The notes under the pieces were generated by a model, which worked only from the letters and a program-made list of their open reading frames with translations, did not search any database and was not told where the DNA came from. From Trichaptum fuscoviolaceum (lineage: Eukaryota > Basidiomycota > Agaricomycetes > Hymenochaetales > Trichaptaceae), in assembly GCA_910574455.1 (NCBI GenBank), contig CAJSYZ010000012.1, forward strand, positions 2,225,317 through 2,289,316: a stretch of DNA of 64,000 nt. Direction: 5' to 3'. The position numbers and the translations under genes were made by a program. Shown piece after piece: positions 23,301 to 33,964 of this stretch (positions within the stretch are counted from its first letter, which is position 1; every line of letters starts with the position of its first letter).

Positions 23301-24170
23301 CCGAAATCCCGGTGGGACAGCTTCCCATTCGGCCTGGGTCCTGTCGGGCCCCCAGGGGGTCTCGACTTCTTCTGCTATGGCGAGGCGGGGAAGCGGGACC
23401 AGGCGTTGCTGGTTGTCACACTGGGGCGGGCAGCGGTTGAGATCGACCACATCGTTGGTCCAGTCAATGGTTGGGTTATGGTGCCGCAACCAGTCGATCC
23501 CCATGATAATATCGTCGTCGCCAATATCCGCGACGGCCATGGTCAACTGTTCTAAGTGTCCCTTCATCTCGACGTTGAGGACTACTTCCTTGGTGATGCG
23601 TCCAATCGCGTTCGGGGAATTGTCTGCGTTTCGCAAAAGTATCGGGATTACCAAGTCCTGGGTCTGGAGTCCGTGTCGCGAAACGTAGCGGGAATTTATG
23701 AAAGTTCCCGACGCACCGCTGTCTAACATTACTGTGGCTAAGGCATCCGTCTTTCCGTCGCTAACCTGTACCGGGAACTTCAAATGTCGTCGAAGACGAC
23801 GGTCTATTGTAGAGATGGTTAAATACAAGGGACCATTATTAAGAGAGTTCTTCGGCCACAAGGGCGGTTGGGTCGTATAGGGCGCGACTGAGCAATACGA
23901 CCCTACTGAAAATCCGCTGGGGGCGGGGCTTCGGGATTGTGAACGTTCTTGGCGGCGGGCGTCATGGCGGCGAATGCGTTCTGTAGCACGGACTGCTGCA
24001 CATTCTGGACGTACTGTTCCGCCATACGTTTGAGCGTTTCTTCGAACGACTGGAGCGCGGGGGGCGATGGGCTCGACGGGGACGTGGATTTCGTCGCCTT
24101 TAGGTTTCGGGATGGCGGTCGCGTTGGGCAATCGCTCACCAAATGGTCTTTCTCTCCGCAGTAGTAGCAT
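20397..24170 (-). CDS. Family B-I pol: protease, reverse transcriptase, RNase H, integrase
   Basis: The polyprotein frame is open from 24170, but the usable part begins at the gag -1 shift (23909-23915). Domains in order: aspartic protease with VMLDSGASGTFI; RT with MVVDYRRLND and the active site IIYLDDLLIF; RNase H with VECDASDFATG and ELLAIIRALDEWRHYLEG; integrase with zinc finger (HPGRWKTFEMVSRNYWWPGM, then CDTCARTK), catalytic Asp in [19 protein letters not shown], and Glu in [13 protein letters not shown]. It ends early because of the frameshift near 20454. Catalytic motifs look intact up to there. Confidence 0.95.
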   Translation of the reverse strand: MLLLRRERPFGERLPNATAIPKPKGDEIHVPVEPIAPRAPVVRRNAQTYGGTVRPECAAVRATERIRRHDARRQERSQSRSPAPSGFSVGSYCSVAPYTTQPPLWPKNSLNNGPLYLTISTIDRRLRRHLKFPVQVSDGKTDALATVMLDSGASGTFINSRYVSRHGLQTQDLVIPILLRNADNSPNAIGRITKEVVLNVEMKGHLEQLTMAVADIGDDDIIMGIDWLRHHNPTIDWTNDVVDLNRCPPQCDNQQRLVPLPRLAIAEEVETPWGPDRTQAEWEAVPPGFRYSEKYWDQYHDAESYFVTTDDHFAYKIAASYTHSQAIAEKSAVKEGEKTFEELVPPEFREFADVFSKVESERLPLRKPYDHAIDLEPGKVPPYSKIYPLAPAERDALREFVDENLRKGYIRPSKSPAAAPVFFIKKKDGTLRMVVDYRRLNDITVKNRYPLPLTMELVDALQKAKVFTTLDLRWGYHNVRLKQGDEWKAAFRTQAGHFEPTVMTFGLTNAPATFQHMMNDIFKDLIGVYVIIYLDDLLIFSEDESQHDEHVREVLKRLRENDLFCKPEKCKFKQTSVEYLGMIISQGKVAMDPAKVQAVLDWPTPKKMKDIQAFLGFANFYRRFIRDFSHIVKPLTTLLKKDVRWAWTENQQFAFDYLKRMFTTAPVLMMPDMSRQFIVECDASDFATGAVLSQEGDNGLIHPVAFFSKSLNDAERNYEIYDKELLAIIRALDEWRHYLEGASHKLDIVSDHKNLLYFSESRTLTRRQARWSLFLTRFDFTIRHRPGRLGGKPDAMSRRVDLQPEGEDNTGRTLLTPEMFRLKAIRRGMTQVHGDQALLRRIRKSDQYEDELVDAIELVKSKAPRVLTKELEDWSTEEGLILYQGKVYVPKDETIRRDVVKTYHDSLPAGHPGRWKTFEMVSRNYWWPGMSNFVERYVSGCDTCARTKNRSQRPVGLLQPNEIPQGPWQAISCDFITQLPRSEDYDTIFVVVDRLTKQAHFIPTTSDVDAPETAELFLQHVWKLHGTPRQIISDRGPQFVAQFMKALFSRLGIKGTTSTAYHPQTDGQTERVNQELEQYLRAFIDTRQENWAGLLPMAEFAHNTKAHAATRQSPFALVYGYNPEFTIAPSDGLSTVPAADARLQELQQAQEEARAALEVAAERMKQHYDQARNEAPQYAVGDRVWLEATNVRRPGARKLLPKRLGPYKVKAKLSDLTYELELPASLKIHPVFHVSLLSPTTKTTFPVERNPRRPQSK

Positions 24171-25111
24171 AGTCCCTTACTCCTGCGCTCCCGGCGCACC
24201 CTGTCAATCTCCATTGCGTTGGGATCCTTCGTCGAGCTTGCGCCCGCAGTCGGGATCGTACGCGGAGCTGAACTAGTGGTGCCGGGATTGCTTCGGGGCG
24301 TAGCCGCTGGCTTTGATACTGGTCCATAGGCGTGTGCGAGCCTTAGCTTCTCGTCCGTCTCGGAAACCCAGTTGACGTAGGCATCGAATTTCATATCCTT
24401 CGCCTCTGTGCTGGCGATGTGCTGGCGAACCTGGTCTTTGAGTCCCTTCCGGAACATGTCGAGGTAGATGACATCCGTCGTTGCGTCCTTGGGCCACCCG
24501 GTGAGGGCTTGGAGGGCACGGAATTGCGACGCAAACTCGGCGACCGTTCCTGTCTGGCGTAGGCGCATCAGCTTGTCGGCTGCGGCTTTGTCTGCATCGA
24601 TTTCCCCGTAAGAGGCGCGAAGGGCGGCGAACAGGGCCTCCAGGCTGGCGGCTTCTGGCGGTGTCGGGATGTCCTGGAGTCGATCTAGAATGGGTCGTGC
24701 CCAGTCTTGCGCCGGCCCCCGCAGTAGCATCAGAGCAAATGCGACCTTGCGGGTTTCGTCTAGTCCCGGATGTTGTCCGAACAGGTAGAGCTTAATCTGG
24801 TGAATCCAGTTCTCCAGCTTGGCTCGTTCGCCTTCGAAGGTGTCGGGAAGCTTCATCTTGAGCCCGGCTCCGCCCCCAGACGGGGAGGCGGGCTGACTCG
24901 CGATTTGGGCTTCTAACGCCCGGTTGGCGTGCTTGAGCTGGGCGACTGTGTTCTGGACCTGATTGTGTTCGTTGACTAGCTTGGAGTAGCGCTTTTCGAG
25001 GGTGTCGAGGCGATCAAGGATGGGCTGGAGTTTGTCTTCCTCCATCGAGGAGCTAGGGGACGGGAAAGCGAAGGTGTCTGCGAGTCCTCCCCATTCCTGG
25101 TGGGACGACAT
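23903..25111 (-). CDS. Family B-I gag with CCHC zinc knuckle
   Basis: 402 residues from the ATG at 25111. A coiled coil lies at about residues 25-65, the retrotransposon gag core at about 85-250 (LENWIHQIKLYLFGQ, LRGPAQDWARPIL, FASQFRALQALTGW), and one zinc knuckle CYYCGEKDHLVSDC near residue 315. It packages the element RNA. Pol follows in the -1 frame through GGATTTT, two codons before the TAG. Confidence 0.93.
   Translation of the reverse strand: MSSHQEWGGLADTFAFPSPSSSMEEDKLQPILDRLDTLEKRYSKLVNEHNQVQNTVAQLKHANRALEAQIASQPASPSGGGAGLKMKLPDTFEGERAKLENWIHQIKLYLFGQHPGLDETRKVAFALMLLRGPAQDWARPILDRLQDIPTPPEAASLEALFAALRASYGEIDADKAAADKLMRLRQTGTVAEFASQFRALQALTGWPKDATTDVIYLDMFRKGLKDQVRQHIASTEAKDMKFDAYVNWVSETDEKLRLAHAYGPVSKPAATPRSNPGTTSSAPRTIPTAGASSTKDPNAMEIDRVRRERRSKGLCYYCGEKDHLVSDCPTRPPSRNLKATKSTSPSSPSPPALQSFEETLKRMAEQYVQNVQQSVLQNAFAAMTPAAKNVHNPEAPPPADFQ
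23909..23915 (-). promoter_or_regulatory. Family B-I -1 ribosomal frameshift heptamer GGATTTT
   Basis: In the gag frame the codons read GCG GAT TTT CAG TAG. Slipping back one base on G GAT TTT gives GGA TTT TCA GTA, which is exactly the pol frame (GFSVGSYC). GGATTTT is a known natural -1 slip site in red clover necrotic mosaic virus. No stimulatory structure was modelled. Confidence 0.65.
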
Positions 25112-25187
25112 CGCGGGTCGGCGGTACGGGTGCGGGGGTAGAAGTAAAGAGCGTGAGGGTGTCGAGTCCGAGCGGCGGTGAGCCAGG

Positions 25188-25198
25188 ACTTTTGACCT
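25188..25198 (-). other. Family B-I self-priming (primer-binding) site
   Basis: Two nt after the 5' LTR the minus strand reads AGGTCAAAAGT. This is exactly complementary to ACTTTTGACCT within the LTR (25496-25506). It is the Tf1-type arrangement in which the mRNA 5' end primes its own reverse transcription. Confidence 0.8.
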
Positions 25199-25200
25199 AA

Positions 25201-26018
25201 TGTTACGACCGTCGGGAATTGTAGCGGGAAACAGTTTCGGGAAACTGGAATTCGCGACAAGAACCCGCGTTCGGGAATCTGGATTCGCGACTGGGAACGA
25301 GCGTGGGAATTCAGGCGGGAAACGCGCGGGATTCTATCCAGGCGCGTCGCGGGATTCTCAAGGCCAGCTAGGACTCTTCACTGCTTTGAACGTCAAGTAA
25401 GCGGATCCCTAAGGAAGCACTCCACAAGTAAGTATTGCGCAACTAACTACACAGGAGAAAAGAGAGAGATCGCACCTAAGGAAGCACTCCACAAGAGGTC
25501 AAAAGTGAGGTGCTCCTTACGATGCCTACAGCTATTTATCTACTTCGTAAAGACTGTATAGTTAATCTACGCTAAGTGTCCTTGCGCAATGCGCACCTAT
25601 CTACTACAAACGATACCTGCTACGACCGCACTGCTAGGCATGTCTATCCCGTCTCTCCAGATGGCTACGGCCTGTCCGTGGACGTCAGCGTCCGGTCCGG
25701 GGCCGCGACTAGCCCGACTAGGTATGCCAGACTGTTGCAGGTCGTCACCTTGAGGTACTAACGGATTAATGAGCGTATGTTGATAAGTGAATGTACGTGT
25801 GCCGTGGCGGGTCGTCGTAAATGAATGTGTGTATGCGTGCATGGTTGCCGGGACGGTGGTGCGGGATAAGTCACGTGAGCATGGGATCGTGCGATTCGGG
25901 AATGAGGTTTCGCGCGGGGAATCCAATGGCGGGATTCTCCCCGCGGGTTTGTCTGCTCATGTCGGGATCCTTGGCGGGAAAGTGCGGGAAATGAGAAAAG
26001 GAGCCCGGGATCTCGACA
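25201..26018 (-). repeat. Family B-I 5' LTR, with promoter and self-primer
   Basis: 818 nt. On the minus strand a GATAAATAG TATA-like box (about 25532-25540) lies about 30 nt upstream of the self-primer at 25496-25506. This suggests transcription starts at or near the self-primer. Two exact 21-nt direct repeats (25475-25495 and 25408-25428) follow in the R-U5 part. Confidence 0.93.
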
Positions 26019-27970
26019 GGTGGTCCTCGGTGATTGAGTATCGCTTCAACTTCAAATTCTTCTTCTCCTTCAATAAGGTCAGGTGGTGGTCGTGTGTAAG
26101 ATGGTCCATGTTCGTCCGTTTCCTTGTGTGGAGTGAGAAGAGAAGCATGAAATACTGGGTGTATTTTCCAATGCTCTGGAAGATTAAGTCGATAGACATT
26201 GTCCCTGAGCTTCTTGATGATCGTAAAGGGTCCTTCTCGTTTAGATTGGAATTTCGAGGGTATTCCGGTGCGTCTGAGGTTCCTGGCTTCTAACCATACA
26301 CTTTGTCCTTCTTCCAAGGGCTGGAAGTATGATTCCTGTGTCTCACGCTGGAATTCTTGTGCGAGAGTTAGAGCTGCTTCGGCTTCGGTTCGGAGTTCCA
26401 ATATCTTGATTAAGCGAGTTTGGAGTGTGGGGATGTTACTGTCGATCTCGGATTTTTCCGTAGGAAATGATGTTGGGTCGTATCCCATGAGTAATCGGAA
26501 AGGGGTCTGCTCTGTGGTGGAATGCTTGCGATTGTTGTGAGTGAATTCCATCATTGGTATGTATCGTGACCAATGTTGGGGGTGGTTTGCTGCGTAAATT
26601 CGGAAGTATGCTTCGATCTCCTGGTTCGTTCGTTCTGCTTGTCCATCAGTTTGTGGGTGATATGCTGTAGACATAGCCTGCTTGATGTGCAGTAAGCGGC
26701 ATAGCTGTCTGAATAGTGTCGATGCGAATTGGGGTCCACGATCTGAGATTATTTTCCTGGGTAATCCAAATTGTTTGTAGACATTGTCGATGTAGAGTTG
26801 TGCGGTATCGAGTGCGGTGATTGTCTTGTTGCATGGGGTGAGTACTATTGCCTTGGTGCAATCATGGTCCACAATAACACATATGCTGTTGTAGCCATTT
26901 GATTCCGGTAGGTCGGTAATGAAATCAATATTGACTGTAGCAAAGGGGTATGTGTCTTTGTCTGCGATGATCGGGCTGAGCGGAGGTACGAGTGGATGGT
27001 GATTTATCTTCATCTGTTGGCAAATTGCGCATCCTTGCACATATTTCGAAATGAACTGCTGCATGCGGGGCCAGTAGTAGGTGCGTCGAATCTGTTCCAT
27101 CGTGTTTGCTATTCCTGGGTGGTTTCGCGTAGGGAGGTCATGATGAAGTCGTAAGATGTTTCTCATGATTTCCTTGTTCTTCGGAACATAGATCTTGTTC
27201 CTAAAGTGTACAAGGTTATCCTTGATTGAGAAGTCGTTCATCTTTGGTTTCGTGAGGGGGAGTTCTTTCTGAATGAGTGTCATTGCTTTCTGAATGTCGC
27301 CTGTTTCGAGTCGAATCTTGTCATGAAGTTCGTCAATGTCAATGGTGTTTCGATCATCATTGTCCTGTTCTTCTATTTCGGCTTCGAGTATTTCCATCTC
27401 TTGAATGAAAACCTTTTCTGGTAGAAGTGTAACTTCGTTGTTGAGTTCTCCTTCCGTTTTAAATTGGTCGGGTCTCCGGGAAAGGGCATCGGATTGAATC
27501 ATGTGTTTTCCGGGAACTGCTTGGATTTGGAGGGGGTAACGTGAAAGTTCGTTCTGCCATCGGGCTTGTCGAGGGGTTAATCGTTGTGGTTGTCGCCAAT
27601 AGGTTAGGTTCTTGTGATCACAATGTACTGTGATAACATGTGGGCTGCCTAATAGATAGTGTCGCCATGTCTGTAATGCGCGGATGATAGCAAATAGTTC
27701 CCTGTCGTATATTTGCCAGTTTCGTTGTGTTGGATTAAGTGCTTGGGAGATGTATCCAATTGGTCGTAATTGATTATCCTTGTCGAGTTGTCGTAGTACT
27801 GCACCAGTAGCTACGGCTGAAGCGTCGGTTTCGAGGTAGAATGGCTTGTTCGGGTCGGGTTGCATAAGGAGTGGTTGTTTCGAGAATAAGTCCTTGAGTG
27901 TTTGAAAAGCATGTTGTTGTCGGTCGGTCCAAACGAATGGTATGTTTTTGCGTTTTAGTTGATCGAGGGG
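26019..27970 (-). CDS. Family A pol: RNase H and integrase
   Basis: The frame continues from RT after a TGA. RNase H shows YLETDASAVATGAVL and ELFAIIRALQTWRHYL. Integrase has a zinc finger (LHHDLPTRNHPGI, then CAICQQMK), NIDFITDLPES with the first catalytic Asp, [16 protein letters not shown] with the second, and TDGQAERTNQEIEAYF with the catalytic Glu. It ends in AILNHRGPP, where B-I is inserted; the chromodomain continues at 19,313. Confidence 0.92.
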
Positions 27971-29103
27971 TCAGCATATGGTGGCATAATGGGGAATGAA
28001 TCGCCTGTAGAAGTTTGTAAATCCTGTGAATGATTGTATGTCTCGTAGATTCTTTGGTGTTGGCCAGTCAACTATTCCTTGTATCTTCGTCGGGTCAGTC
28101 TTGATCTGTGACTCGGAGATAATGTATCCTAGGAATGGGACTTCGGTCTGGTGGAATCGGCATTTGGCGGGTTTGAGATATAGCTTGTGTTGCTTGAGGA
28201 CGTCGAAAACTTCGAGGGTATTTGAGATAAGTTGTTGCATAGTGGCGGCATGGATCATAATGTCGTCCATGTAAACAATACACTTGTTTTCGCGGATTTG
28301 CTTTGCAAGTATATCATTCATGAAACGTTGAAAGGTGGCGGGTGAATTGCATAGGCCAAAGAACATTACTGTTGGTTGAAAGTGTCCTTCTTCGCAGTTG
28401 AATGCGGCTTTCCATTGGTCTTCTTCCTTGATTCGAATGTTGTGGTATCCTTGTCGAATATCGAGGGTGGTGAAGTATTTGGATCCTTGGAGTTGATTCA
28501 ATAGTGTCTGGGTGTTCGGTATCGGAAATCCATCGCGGATTGTATGCTCGTTTAGATATCGATAATCCTGAATCGGTCGGAGGGTTCCATCTTTCTTGCT
28601 GATGAAGAATAATGGTGAGGCCATTGGTGATGCGGAGGGTTTAATGAATCCTTTCTTGAGTAGGTCATTAATAAGGTCACGGAGTATGGGTCTTTGGTGG
28701 TACGGAGTATTGTAGGTTTTGAAGATTTTCGGTATGAATGAGGGTTTCGTCTTGATTTCATGATCGTAAGGTCGTGCTGGTGGATATGTTTGAATTTCTT
28801 TTTCGGAGAAGATGTTGGCATAGGGCATATATTCCTTTGGGATGTCGAGTTTTTCTGGTGGTGGTAGTTTCTGTTGTTTTTCTTGTTCCATTTGGGTTGA
28901 AATCGTAATCTTGTTTATGGTGATTGCATCGTTTCCCCAGTCTATCTTTGGTTTAGCTTGTTTAAACCAAGGTAGACCTAGTATAACGTCGTCCTTTGGG
29001 ACATGAGTGAGATAGAAATGTGGTGAAAGAGTGTGGGGGTGTGTGATGTGGATTCGCGTTCGTTTGGTGACACTGCCTTCTGTGTTGAGTGTACCATCGG
29101 CGT
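27971..29103 (-). CDS. Family A pol: second half of protease and reverse transcriptase
   Basis: From the B-II junction at 29103 the frame continues the protease (VPKDDVILGLPWFKQAKPKI, the conserved flap/C-terminal region). RT follows, with LRPIQDYRYLNEHTIRDGFP, FFGLCNSPATFQRFMNDILA and the active site IVYMDDIMI. It ends at a TGA (27971-27973) within ATIC-stop-PLDQLK; the same frame continues beyond, so this is one nonsense change rather than a domain end. Confidence 0.9.
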
Positions 29104-29921
29104 TGTTACGACCGTCGGGAATTGTAGCGGGAAACAGTTTCGGGAAACTGGAATTCGCGACAAGAACCCGCGTTCGGGAATCTGGATTCGCGACTGGGAA
29201 CGAGCGTGGGAATTCAGGCGGGAAACGCGCGGGATTCTATCCAGGCGCGTCGCGGGATTCTCAAGGCCAGCTAGGACTCTTCACTGCTTTGAACGTCAAG
29301 TAAGCGGATCCCTAAGGAAGCACTCCACAAGTAAGTATTGCGCAACTAACTACACAGGAGAAAAGAGAGAGATCGCACCTAAGGAAGCACTCCACAAGAG
29401 GTCAAAAGTGGGGTGCTCCTTACGATGCCTACAGCTATTTATCTACTTCGTAAAGACTGTATAGTTAATCTACGCTAAGTGTCCTTGCGCAATGCGCACC
29501 TATCTACTACAAACGATACATGCTACGACCGCACTGCTAGGCATGTCTATCCCGTCTCTCCAGATGGCTACGGCCTGTCCGTGGACGTCAGCGTCCGGTC
29601 CGGGGCCGCGACTAGCCAGACTAGGTATGCCAGACTGTTGCAGGTCGTCACCTTGAGGTACTAACGGATTAATGAGCGTATGTTGATAAGTGAATGTACG
29701 TGTGCCGTGGCGGGTCGTCGTAAATGAGTGTGTGTATGCGTGCGTGGTTGCCGGGACGGTGGTGCGGGATAAGTCACGTGAGCATGGGATCGTGCGATTC
29801 GGGAATGAGGTTTCGCGCGGGGAATCCAATGGCGGGATTCTCCCCGCGGGTTTGTCTGCTCATGTCGGGATCCTTGGCGGGAAAGTGCGGGAAATGAGAA
29901 AAGGAGCCCGGGATCTCGACA
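29104..29921 (-). repeat. Family B-II 3' LTR
   Basis: 818 nt, nearly identical to 34995-35811 and to both B-I LTRs. The polypurine tract lies just internal to it. Confidence 0.95.
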
Positions 29922-30583
29922 TTACCCCCCTCCAAAGGCGCAACTCCGGGGCGCCAAGCTTGAATCTTGCTCAGGTCACAGAGCTCGATAGCGTTGACTT
30001 CTCGAGGGGCGTCCGGGTGTTTTCGATAGAAACTGCGAATTTTAGCCTTTGCATTACCCATATCCTTTGCGGGAATCCATGTATCTTCCGCGCTCGAATA
30101 TCCCTTCCATCGTACCAAATATTCAAATCTCCGTCTAAACCGTCTAGCATCCAGAACCTCTTCCACCTCGTACTCCAGATCTCCTTCTACTTCGACTGGG
30201 GGCGGCGGGGGTTGCGTTCGACCGGGAATGTCGTCTTCGTGGTATGGCGAGAGCAGCGATACGTGAAATACGGGATGAATCTTCAGCGACGCGGGGAGTT
30301 CGAGTTCGTAGGTGAGGTCACTTAGCTTTGCCTTCACTTTATACGGCCCTAGTCGTTTCGGTAATAATTTGCGCGCTCCCGGTCGCCGAACGTTCGTCGC
30401 CTCGAGCCATACTCTATCCCCGACTGCGTACTGCGGGGCCTCGTTCCTGGCCTGATCGTAGTGCTGCTTCATGCGCTCTGCCGCAACCTCCAAAGCCGCT
30501 CTTGCCTCTTCCTGTGCCTGCTGAAGCTCCTGTAGTCGTGCGTCCGCGGCGGGGGACCGTGGACAGGCCGTCGCTCGGGGCAA
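29774..30583 (-). pseudogene. Family B-II pol fragment: integrase C-terminus and chromodomain
   Basis: This piece keeps the full join SLLSPYHEDDIPG into VEEVLDARRFRRRFEYLVRW that copy I has lost, and it continues into the LTR to a stop at 29774. It is cut off from upstream integrase by an extra G near 30552. Confidence 0.85.
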
Positions 30584-31145
30584 TCGTGAATTCGGGATTG
30601 TAGCCGTAGACCAGCGCGAACGGGGATTGTCGTGTTGCCGCGTGCGCTTTCGTGTTGTGCGCGAACTCTGCCATCGGGAGTAACCCGGCCCAGTTTTCTT
30701 GTCGTGTATCTATGAAAGCCCGTAAATATTGTTCCAGCTCTTGGTTTACCCTTTCGGTTTGCCCGTCCGTCTGCGGGTGATACGCAGTCGACGTGGTACC
30801 CTTGATACCGAGTCGGGAAAAAAGGGCTTTCATGAACTGTGCGACAAACTGCGGTCCTCGGTCGGATATAATCTGGCGGGGGGTTCCGTGCAACTTCCAG
30901 ACGTGTTGCAGGAAGAGTTCTGCAGTTTCCGGTGCCATCGACGTCAGACGTGGTCGGGATAAAATGTGCTTGCTTGGTGAGACGGTCGACCACCACGAAA
31001 ATTGCGTCGTAATCCTCGGATCGGGGGAGCTGGGTGATGAAATCGCACGAAATCGCCTGCCAGGGGCCCTGCGGGATTTCGTTCGGTTGCAGGAGTCCCT
31101 ACCGGGCGTTGGGATCGGTTCTTCGTGCGTGCGCAAGTATCGCAT
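30414..31145 (-). pseudogene. Family B-II pol fragment: integrase catalytic core
   Basis: Contains [12 protein letters not shown] and [13 protein letters not shown]. It lies between frameshifts near 30936-31099 and near 30552. The first part of this listed frame is out of the pol frame. Confidence 0.8.
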
Positions 31146-33964
31146 CCCGAAACGTATCGTTCTACGAAGTTAGACATCCCGGGCCACCAGTAGTTGCGGC
31201 TTACCATCTCAAACGTTTTCCAACGTCCAGGATGTCCGGCGGGGAGACTATCGTGGTAGGTTTTCACCACGTCCCGGCGAATGGTCTCGTCTTTCGGGAC
31301 GTAAACCTTACCCTGGTACAGGATGAGGCCTTCTTCGGTGCTCCAGTCCTCAAGTTCCTTGGTCAGGACTCGGGGCGCCTTGGACTTGACCAACTCGATT
31401 GCGTCCACCAGTTCGTCTTCATACTGATCTGACTTACGAATGCATCGTAGGAGGGCCTGATCCCCGTGTACCTGTGTCATTCCCCGACGCATTGCTTTTA
31501 GTTGAAACATTTCGGGGGTCAAGAGGGTCCGCCCCGTGTTGTCTTCGCCTTCGGGTTGAAGATCGACGCGTCGTGACATGGCGTCGGGTTTGCCCCCGAG
31601 TCGCCCTGGGCGATGGCGAATCGTAAAGTCGAAGCGAGTGAGGAACAGACTCCACCGGGCTTGGCATCGCGTCAGCGTTCGGGATTCAGAGAAATATAGC
31701 AGATTCTTGTGGTCAGACACGATATCGAGTTTATGACTCGCACCTTCGAGATAATGTCGCCACTCGTCAAGAGCTCTAATAATCGCGAGTAGCTCCTTGT
31801 CATAAATCTCGTAGTTGCATTCCGCATCGTTGAGGGATTTCGAGAAAAAGGCGACCGGATGTATCAGCCCGTTGTCGCCTTCCTGGGACAAGACCGCGCC
31901 GGTCGCGAAATCAGAGGCGTCGCATTCCACGATGAATTGTCGCGACATGTCTGGCATCATCAGGACGGGGGCGGTCGTGAACATGCGCTTGAGATAGTCG
32001 AAAGCGAACTGCTGGTTTTCTGTCCAGGCCCAGCGAACGTCCTTCTTCAGCAGCGTCGTGAGCGGTTTGACGATGTGCGAGAAATCCCGAATGAAGCGTC
32101 GATAGAAATTCGCGAACCCGAGGAAGGCTTGAATGTCTTTCACCTTTTTCGGGGTAGGCCAGTCGAGGACCGCCTGTACCTTGGCGGGATCCATCGCCAC
32201 CTTTCCCTGCGAAATAATCATCCCGAGATACTCGACGGAAGTCTGTTTGAATTTGCACTTTTCGGGTTTGCAGAACAAGTCGTTTTCGCGTAGCCGTTTA
32301 AGGACTTCCCGTACGTGTTCATCGTGCTGCGATTCATCTTCGGAAAAGATTAGCAAGTCGTCAAGATAGATGATCATGTATACTCCAATGAGGTCTTTGA
32401 AGATATCGTTCATCATGTGCTGGAAGGTCGCCGGGGCATTCGTGAGCCCGAAGGTCATCACCGTTGGTTCGAAATGTCCTGCCTGAGTCCGAAATGCAGC
32501 CTTCCACTCGTCGCCTTGCTTCAGTCGCACATTGTGGTAGCCCCATCGTAAATCTAGAGTCGTGAAAACCTTCGCCTTTTGCAGCGCGTCTACGAGTTCC
32601 ATCGTGAGGGGAAGCGGGTATCGATTCTTGACCGTGATGTCGTTCAGTCGTCGGTAATCGACTACCATGCGTAAGGTTCCATCCTTTTTCTTGATAAAGA
32701 AGACGGGAGCCGCTGCAGGGGATTTCGAAGGTCGTATGTACCCCTTGCGCAGGTTTTCGTCAACGAATTCACGAAGGGCATCGCGTTCGGCTGGGGCCAA
32801 GGGATAGATTTTGCTGTACGGGGGAACCTTCCCGGGTTCTAGATCTATGGCGTGGTCATACGGCTTGCGCAGTGGAAGCCTTTCGGATTCAACTTTCGAG
32901 AAAACGTCGGCAAACTCACGGAATTCGGGGGGAACTAGTTCTTCGAAGGTTTTCTCGCCTTCCTTCACCGCAGACTTCTCAGCGATGGCCTGGGAGTGGG
33001 TGTACGAGGCGGCAATTTTGTACGCGAAATGGTCGTCCGTCGTGACGAAGTAGGATTCGGCGTCGTGGTACTGGTCCCAATATTTTTCTGAGTACCGAAA
33101 TCCCGGTGGGACAGCTTCCCATTCGGCCTGGGTCCTGTCGGGCCCCCAGGGGGTCTCGACTTCTTCTGCTATGGCGAGGCGGGGAAGCGGGACCAGGCGT
33201 TGCTGGTTGTCACACTGGGGCGGGCAGCGGTTGAGATCGACCACATCGTTGGTCCAGTCAATGGTTGGGTTATGATGCCGCAACCAGTCGATCCCCATGA
33301 TAATATCGTCGTCGCCAATATCCGCGACGGCCATGGTCAACTGTTCTAAGTGTCCCTTCATCTCGACGTTGAGGACTACTTCCTTGGTGATGCGTCCAAT
33401 CGCGTTCGGGGAATTGTCCGCGTTTCGCAAAAGTATCGGGATTACCAAGTCCCGGGTCTGGAGTCCGTGTCGCGAAACGTAGCGGGAATTTATGAAAGTT
33501 CCCGACGCACCGCTGTCTAACATTACTGTGGCTAAGGCATCCGTCTTTCCGTCGCTAACCTGTACCGGGAACTTCAAATGTCGTCGAAGACGACGGTCTA
33601 TTGTAGAGATGGTTAAATACAAGGGACCATTATTAAGAGAGTTCTTCGGCCACAAGGGCGGTTGGGTCGTATAGGGCGCGACTGAGCAATACGACCCTAC
33701 TGAAAATCCGCTGGGGGCGGGGCTTCGGGATTGTGAACGTTCTTGGCGGCGGGCGTCATGGCGGCAAATGCGTTCTGTAGTATGGACTGCTGCACATTCT
33801 GGACGTACTGTTCCGCCATACGTTTGAGTGTTTCTTCGAACGACTGGAGCGCGGGGGGCGATGGGCTCGACGGGGACGTGGATTTCATAGCCTTTAGGTT
33901 TCGGGATGGCGGTCGCGTTGGGCAATCGCTCACCAAATGGTCTTTCTCTCCGCAGTAGTAGCAT
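30944..33964 (-). pseudogene. Family B-II pol fragment: protease, RT, RNase H, integrase zinc finger
   Basis: Same domain order as copy I, with the protease motif MLDSGASG and RT motif IIYLDDLLIF kept. It ends out of frame after [16 protein letters not shown] because of an extra C near 31099. Several Arg codons have become Cys or Gln codons relative to copy I, as CpG decay would produce. Confidence 0.9.

Larger units (their letters stand above)
19314..26018 (-). mobile_element. Family B copy I: full-length gypsy chromovirus inside family A
   Basis: 6.7 kb with 818-nt LTRs at 19314-20131 and 25201-26018, and target duplication GGTGG. The LTRs differ at about three positions. It carries gag, then pol in the -1 frame (protease, RT, RNase H, integrase, chromodomain). 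One base is missing near 20454 compared with copy II, shifting the frame just before the chromodomain. The rest of pol is intact. Confidence 0.95.
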
